Shown here: one piece after another, positions 60,279 through 64,000 of the stretch | Position numbering within the stretch: the stretch's first letter is position 1 | Layout of the letters: each line of letters begins with the position of its first letter | Source of the DNA: SHLQ01 sp964517125 | GTDB taxonomy: Bacteria > Actinomycetota > Acidimicrobiia > Acidimicrobiales > SHLQ01 | Assembly (NCBI GenBank): GCA_964517125.1 | Contig: CAZFBD010000004.1 | Location: 1-64,000 of the forward strand | Length of the DNA stretch: 64,000 nucleotides | Direction: 5' to 3' | The notes under the pieces: model-generated | The model's database searches: none | What the model saw: the letters and a program-made list of their open reading frames with translations, nothing else | What the model was told of the DNA's origin: nothing | Position numbers and translations under genes: made by a program

Positions 60279-62162
60279 TCAAGCGACCCGACGAATCTCC
60301 GTGAGATTCGTGAACGGCGATCGCAAGGTGCGCTCCAGCGCCTCGAGCGGCGCGGACGAGGCGAAGAGGTTCCCCTGGCCGGTGCCCACGCCGAGGCTTC
60401 GGAGGCAATCGAACTCGGCGGTTTGCATGACGCCCTCGGCAGTGACGGTCAGATCCAGGGCCGATGCCAGGTGGACGATGGCGCTGGTGACTGCCTGTTT
60501 GGTGGGGTCGGTCTGGATCTGGGCGACGAAGGACGGGTCGATCTTCAGGCCGCTGATCGGGAGCGTTCGCAGGTAGGTGAGGGACGAATAGCCGACGCCG
60601 AAGTCGTCGATCAGGATCCGCGGTCCGGCTGCGCGAATCTGTGCGAGCTCGATGAAGACCTCGCGGGTTTCGTCGATGAGTTCGGCCTCACCGAACTCCA
60701 GACCAAGCCGGGAGGGTTTCGGAAGCGTGCGCACAATGCGGTTCACGTCTTCCAGGAGTCCGCGGCCAAGGTGCATCGGCGAAAGGTTGATGTTCACCTC
60801 GAGGTGTTTGAGCTCTTCATCTCCCGCCCAGATGCCCAGCAGATCGGCGGCTGCCTGCAGCGCTTGGCGTCCGAGCTCCACTTCAAGTCCCGTATCGCGG
60901 ACCAGGTGAATGAAGTCCGCCGCATGCAGCGTGGAACCGTCGGCCTGAGGCCAGCGAACCAGCAGCTCGACTCCAGAGGCCCGGTGGGTCTTTGCGTTGA
61001 TGATCGGCTGACCCCAGAACGTGAACTGCTCGGTCGCCATGGCCTCACGGAAGCGTTGCTCATCGGCCACCCGCTTCATGGAGTCGACGCGCATCTGTTC
61101 GTCGAACAAGGTGACATCGAGGCTGTTGCCCTTGCTCCAGTACATGGCGATGTCGGCTTCGTTCAACAGCACATCCAGTTCGTCCCCAGGGCGTGCGACC
61201 GTGATGCCAGCGCTGGCTGCGGTCCGCACCGAATGTGTGCCGTGTTCGATCGCCTCGCCCAGCAGAGAAAGCGTCTGCGAGACGCGTGCAACGAGGTGAG
61301 CGGTGTCGTTCTCGGATTCCGCCGGCGAGCGGGGAACCCACGCAACGAACTCGTCGCCGCCGAGTCGGGCGATGGTCGAACGCTCGGGAAGACTCGTTCG
61401 CAGACGGCTTGCCACGGCCATCAGTACGGCGTCGCCAACACCGTGTCCAAACGTGTCGTTGACCGCCTTGAACTTGTCCAGGTCAAAGGCGACCAAGTGG
61501 CCATGGAGGTCGTTGGCAAAGGCGGCGTCCACCGCCTCGACCAGCGCGGTGCGGTTCGCAAGTCCGGTCAGCGTGTCGACGCGTGCCGATCGGCGATGTC
61601 CCTCGACGAGGCTCAGTGTCGCAGCCTCGCTGTGGGTGCGCAGAATGTACGCGGGAATCGACGTGCTTGCCCACAACAGCGTCAGCGCAGCCATGGCAGC
61701 CTCGTCGGCTGCTGCGAACGCCACGGCATACGACAGCTGGCCGAGGACGAACGGCCCGAGCAGTCGTTGTCGGCGCCCAACGAATTCGAAGTTCACGGCA
61801 GTGTGGATCGTCAACGAGAAGAACACGAGCAGGTTGGTGGCATTGCCGAGCGGCGTGCCGAGGCTGAGCCAGGGAATCAGGCTGAACAGCAGGGTCAGGG
61901 CATACCGCACGAGGAGCTCGAGTTGGAGCGCGAACTCGTTTCGGCGATACCGGTCGGCCAACAGGGAGCCCAGAAGGCCGGCGGCAGCGAATCCGAAGCA
62001 GCTCCCAATGGCCACCAGGAGGCTCCGGTCCGCCCCAGAGTCCCACAGCAGGGTTGGGCCGATGATCGCCGTGGGCAGCAGGAGGAGGACAGCCCCGACA
62101 CGGGACTGCACGACACGTATCTGCAAAAAGGCAGTACGAGAAAAGGTTGGGGAACCGCCCAC
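60279..62162 (-). CDS. Membrane GGDEF-EAL cyclic-di-GMP protein (second)
   Basis: About 627 residues if the GTG at 62162 is used. Several hydrophobic segments occupy the first ~170 residues. GGDEF is intact at 268-272 (RLGGDEF), and the EAL domain has GVELLVRW, NINLSP, DDFGVGYSS and VTAEGV. Both activities may be retained. The start is uncertain: no good ribosome site precedes the GTG at 62162 or at 62111, and the open frame runs back into the upstream dioxygenase gene. It is paralogous to the protein at 57404. Confidence 0.85.
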   Translation of the reverse strand: MGGSPTFSRTAFLQIRVVQSRVGAVLLLLPTAIIGPTLLWDSGADRSLLVAIGSCFGFAAAGLLGSLLADRYRRNEFALQLELLVRYALTLLFSLIPWLSLGTPLGNATNLLVFFSLTIHTAVNFEFVGRRQRLLGPFVLGQLSYAVAFAAADEAAMAALTLLWASTSIPAYILRTHSEAATLSLVEGHRRSARVDTLTGLANRTALVEAVDAAFANDLHGHLVAFDLDKFKAVNDTFGHGVGDAVLMAVASRLRTSLPERSTIARLGGDEFVAWVPRSPAESENDTAHLVARVSQTLSLLGEAIEHGTHSVRTAASAGITVARPGDELDVLLNEADIAMYWSKGNSLDVTLFDEQMRVDSMKRVADEQRFREAMATEQFTFWGQPIINAKTHRASGVELLVRWPQADGSTLHAADFIHLVRDTGLEVELGRQALQAAADLLGIWAGDEELKHLEVNINLSPMHLGRGLLEDVNRIVRTLPKPSRLGLEFGEAELIDETREVFIELAQIRAAGPRILIDDFGVGYSSLTYLRTLPISGLKIDPSFVAQIQTDPTKQAVTSAIVHLASALDLTVTAEGVMQTAEFDCLRSLGVGTGQGNLFASSAPLEALERTLRSPFTNLTEIRRVA

Positions 62163-62212
62163 GCCAGAGTTGTCGGCATACGAAGAGGCCGAGTGGAGCA
62201 GGAATTCGCCGC

Positions 62213-63196
62213 TCAGGCGAGTGGTGGAAGCGACCCGAAATCGAGTTCGTCCAAGGGTTCCTGTTCCGGGGCTTCCGACACGATCTCGATGTCGGGTCGG
62301 GCCTTTTCCGGTTCGATCACGTCGCCGAGTCCGAGCATTGCAGCGGTCACGACGGCACCGGCAACCGTGGTGCCCGCCCGCTGGGCAAGCGTGGGGTCGA
62401 CAGGTGCTGGCGAGGCTGCGGCTTGCAACGGAACGCCCTCGATCATCACGCGATGCATGACCCGGGTCTGGCCCGGGTAATCGTTGGTCGCAAAGTGCAT
62501 GACCGACCGATTGTCCCAGATGACCAGTGATCCGGGTTCCCACGAGAAATCGTGGACGAATTCGGGGAGTGTGCAGTGCTCGAACAGCTGGTTCAACAAC
62601 CCGAGGGCCTCGGTGGGTTCCATGTCGACAATTCCGGTCGTGTACGCCGGGTTCGCATACAGGACGGCCCGACCACTGATCGGGTGTCGGATCACGAGCG
62701 GGTGGATCGTGGGCGTGTCGGATGCTGCGCCGGGGAGCGGGCGGTGGAGTCCGCGAAGGCTCTCAAGGGTTCGGCGGGTGCTGCTGTCGAGCGCATCGTA
62801 GGCGTCGTACATCGACGCAAACCGGGTGGAACCGCCACCAAACGGCAGCTCGCGTGCGAGGAGCAACGATCCCGTCGGTGGCAGCGGATCGAAGGAACGG
62901 TCGGCGTGCCAGAACCCGCCGAGGTTCACGGTCTCCGACGGAGTCTTGCGGACGACACCCATCGTCGGATGCCGTGGATGGGGCGAAACCTCGGGGTCGG
63001 CCTGGGGTGTGCCCCATCGCCGTGCGAAGTCCAGGAGCGCCTCGTCGGTGACGAACTGCTCACGCAGGTACAGCAACCCATGGTCCCGGAAGGCGGTCTC
63101 CAGCTGTTCAAATGTGGCATTCGACAGCCGGCTGATGTCGTCGCAGCGCACTTCGGCACCAGCACCGTCCACCGCTTCGATCTCGACACCGAACAT
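62213..63196 (-). CDS. TauD/TfdA-family Fe(II)/2-oxoglutarate dioxygenase
   Basis: A 327-residue dioxygenase. Iron ligands are His97 and Asp99 in WHADRSF and His234 in WDNRSVMHFA; Arg245 or Arg249 in TRVMHRV should bind 2-oxoglutarate. A C-terminal tail of ~60 residues rich in Ala, Pro and acidic residues is an extra. Family members hydroxylate taurine, alkyl sulfates or phenoxy acids; the substrate here is not known. It is on the same strand as the GGDEF-EAL genes with a 50-base gap, but no functional link is evident. Confidence 0.85.
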   Translation of the reverse strand: MFGVEIEAVDGAGAEVRCDDISRLSNATFEQLETAFRDHGLLYLREQFVTDEALLDFARRWGTPQADPEVSPHPRHPTMGVVRKTPSETVNLGGFWHADRSFDPLPPTGSLLLARELPFGGGSTRFASMYDAYDALDSSTRRTLESLRGLHRPLPGAASDTPTIHPLVIRHPISGRAVLYANPAYTTGIVDMEPTEALGLLNQLFEHCTLPEFVHDFSWEPGSLVIWDNRSVMHFATNDYPGQTRVMHRVMIEGVPLQAAASPAPVDPTLAQRAGTTVAGAVVTAAMLGLGDVIEPEKARPDIEIVSEAPEQEPLDELDFGSLPPLA

Positions 63197-63221
63197 GGCC
63201 CAACCGTAGCCGGACCCGATA

Positions 63222-63698
63222 TCAGTAGTAGATCGACACGCCGATCAGCCAGAGGGCGATGGTCGCGGCCAGCGCACCGAATGCGAAGCCCAGCGAAACA
63301 GCTCGGGTCCGAAGCCGGCTCGGCTGTTCGGTGTCTTCGGCGATCGGTGGCGGGGTGAGGGCGACATACTCCGGTGGAATTGGTGGCGCCTGCAGCCTGG
63401 TGACCGGTGCGTGGTGGCTGACGCGGGTCTCTCGATCCTCGGCAAAGATGTCGAGCTCGATCCGGGCATTCGTGTCCCGGACATCGAGTGTGGTCGGAAT
63501 GGCCGGGGGACACAGCGGAGCCGATGCGGTCACGGTCCGGTGCCGATCCCAGCGGGTTCCTGCTGCATTCGGGCGCGGTTTCGTGGCCTTTTCCTCAGCG
63601 AGTGAAGCGTGGTCGCGTTGCTCGCCGAACAACATCTGGTACTGGTCGTCGTCCAACCAGGTCGCTGTCTGTTCTGCCCGCTTGCCTGTGTCCTGCAT
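63222..63698 (-). CDS. Hypothetical tail-anchored membrane protein
   Basis: A 158-residue protein of unknown function. The first ~125 residues are soluble, charged and Pro-rich, with no motif I recognise. A single hydrophobic helix lies at the very C terminus (~134-157, ending GVSIYY), which would anchor it facing the cytoplasm. It has 25 bases to the dioxygenase gene and may be co-transcribed with it. The start ATG at 63698 has only a weak purine stretch upstream. Confidence 0.6.
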   Translation of the reverse strand: MQDTGKRAEQTATWLDDDQYQMLFGEQRDHASLAEEKATKPRPNAAGTRWDRHRTVTASAPLCPPAIPTTLDVRDTNARIELDIFAEDRETRVSHHAPVTRLQAPPIPPEYVALTPPPIAEDTEQPSRLRTRAVSLGFAFGALAATIALWLIGVSIYY

Positions 63699-63815
63699 TC
63701 GGTCGCCTCCGCTGTCCGACTCCCTCGGGCGGTCATGCCCGTCGGCAGGAATCCAGTCGGACTGGTTCGGCGAGAATTGAGTCGTTCAGCCCGACTGTGC
63801 GCTGGGTCGAAGGAA

Positions 63816-64000
63816 TCAGCCGCTGTAGGAGACGCTCAGGGCGCAGTCGACGGCTTCGGTGCGGTTCTGGTACCGGCGACGTTCGCGGCACGAACTGCTG
63901 TCTCCCTGGACGGAGACGAGGCGGGTGATGCCACGAGCTGCGAGTTGTCGACCGATGGTGTTGCGGTCGGACGGGGTCTGCAATGGCTCTCGACCGCCTG
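63816..64000 (-). CDS. C-terminal end of an uncharacterised protein (partial)
   Basis: An open frame enters from beyond the window and ends at TGA (63816-63818). About 60 residues are visible, including RQLAARGITRLVSVQGDSSSC and DCALSVSYSG in short blocks, with two cysteines that could pair. Codon use and GC-rich third positions look like real coding sequence. No family is recognised. The 117 bases between this stop and the hypothetical gene at 63698 hold nothing that I can identify. Confidence 0.5.
   Translation of the reverse strand, partial: GGREPLQTPSDRNTIGRQLAARGITRLVSVQGDSSSCRERRRYQNRTEAVDCALSVSYSG

Noticed and set aside
62163..62543. An N-terminal extension of the second GGDEF-EAL protein
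   Set aside because: The extension lies inside the dioxygenase coding region in another frame and reads as Arg-rich low-complexity sequence, unlike the rest of the protein.
56024..63772. A shared 12-mer, GTCGGACTGGTT, in two intergenic gaps (near 56026 and 63756)
   Set aside because: Matches of this length are expected many times by chance in 64 kb.

Overview
The window is 64 kb of GC-rich, gene-dense DNA with many ATGA-type stop/start overlaps. The content points to an actinobacterium: four cytochromes P450, a HelD-type RNA polymerase factor, an F420-type nitroreductase, mycofactocin genes and many acyl-CoA enzymes. An order such as Acidimicrobiia is plausible but unproven. There are no tRNA, rRNA, CRISPR or insertion-sequence genes that I can support. 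A run of ten Ns at 51353-51362, flanked by G and C homopolymers, shows that this is a draft assembly.

Left arm (1-13090): one long plus-strand operon. It starts with a branched-chain-type ABC importer, including a fused LivM-LivG protein. A GntR regulator follows, then acyl-CoA dehydrogenase, zinc alcohol dehydrogenase, a glutamine-synthetase-like ligase, P450, class III aminotransferase, a ferredoxin-aldehyde dehydrogenase fusion joined by a 57-bp tandem repeat, and an SDR. Together they look like uptake and oxidation of an amine or amino compound. A HelD-like gene follows (13176-15272).

MarR-controlled catabolic region (15277-29510): two paralogous MarR repressors each sit beside 22-bp palindromes. 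The first faces an operon of P450, TPR protein, an acyl-CoA dehydrogenase with Gln in place of the helix-G catalytic Glu, and a class III CoA-transferase. That combination suggests 3-sulfinopropionyl-CoA desulfination. Next come an MFS pump behind a very G-rich leader and a P450 with an unusual I-helix. The second MarR lies between two divergent operons: acetoacetate-decarboxylase-fold protein, P450 and LigB-type extradiol dioxygenase on the minus strand; FAH-family hydrolase and semialdehyde dehydrogenase on the plus strand. These form a meta-cleavage type pathway.

Middle (29665-40748): a large BNR-repeat protein, a TauE/SafE-family transporter, a nitroreductase, an M15-type lipoprotein peptidase, and a two-component system divergent from a very acidic secreted Cys protein, with TCTCAG repeats between them. 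A Ddn-like protein and an acyl-CoA synthetase follow.

Mycofactocin and PTS (40782-55984): the mycofactocin pathway is present but split. mftD and mftE lie at 40.8-42.6 kb; mftC, mftB, the 46-residue precursor gene mftA and divergent mftF lie at 52.9-56.0 kb. About 10 kb between them holds a self-contained mannitol-type PTS: EI, EIIC, EIIB, an EIIA-HPr fusion, a PRD regulator, a PfkB kinase, an unusually long dehydrogenase and three poorly known small genes.

Right end (56227-64000): an MFS transporter, two membrane GGDEF-EAL proteins flanking a membrane-anchored pseudokinase, a TauD-family dioxygenase, and two small uncharacterised genes, the last running off the window.
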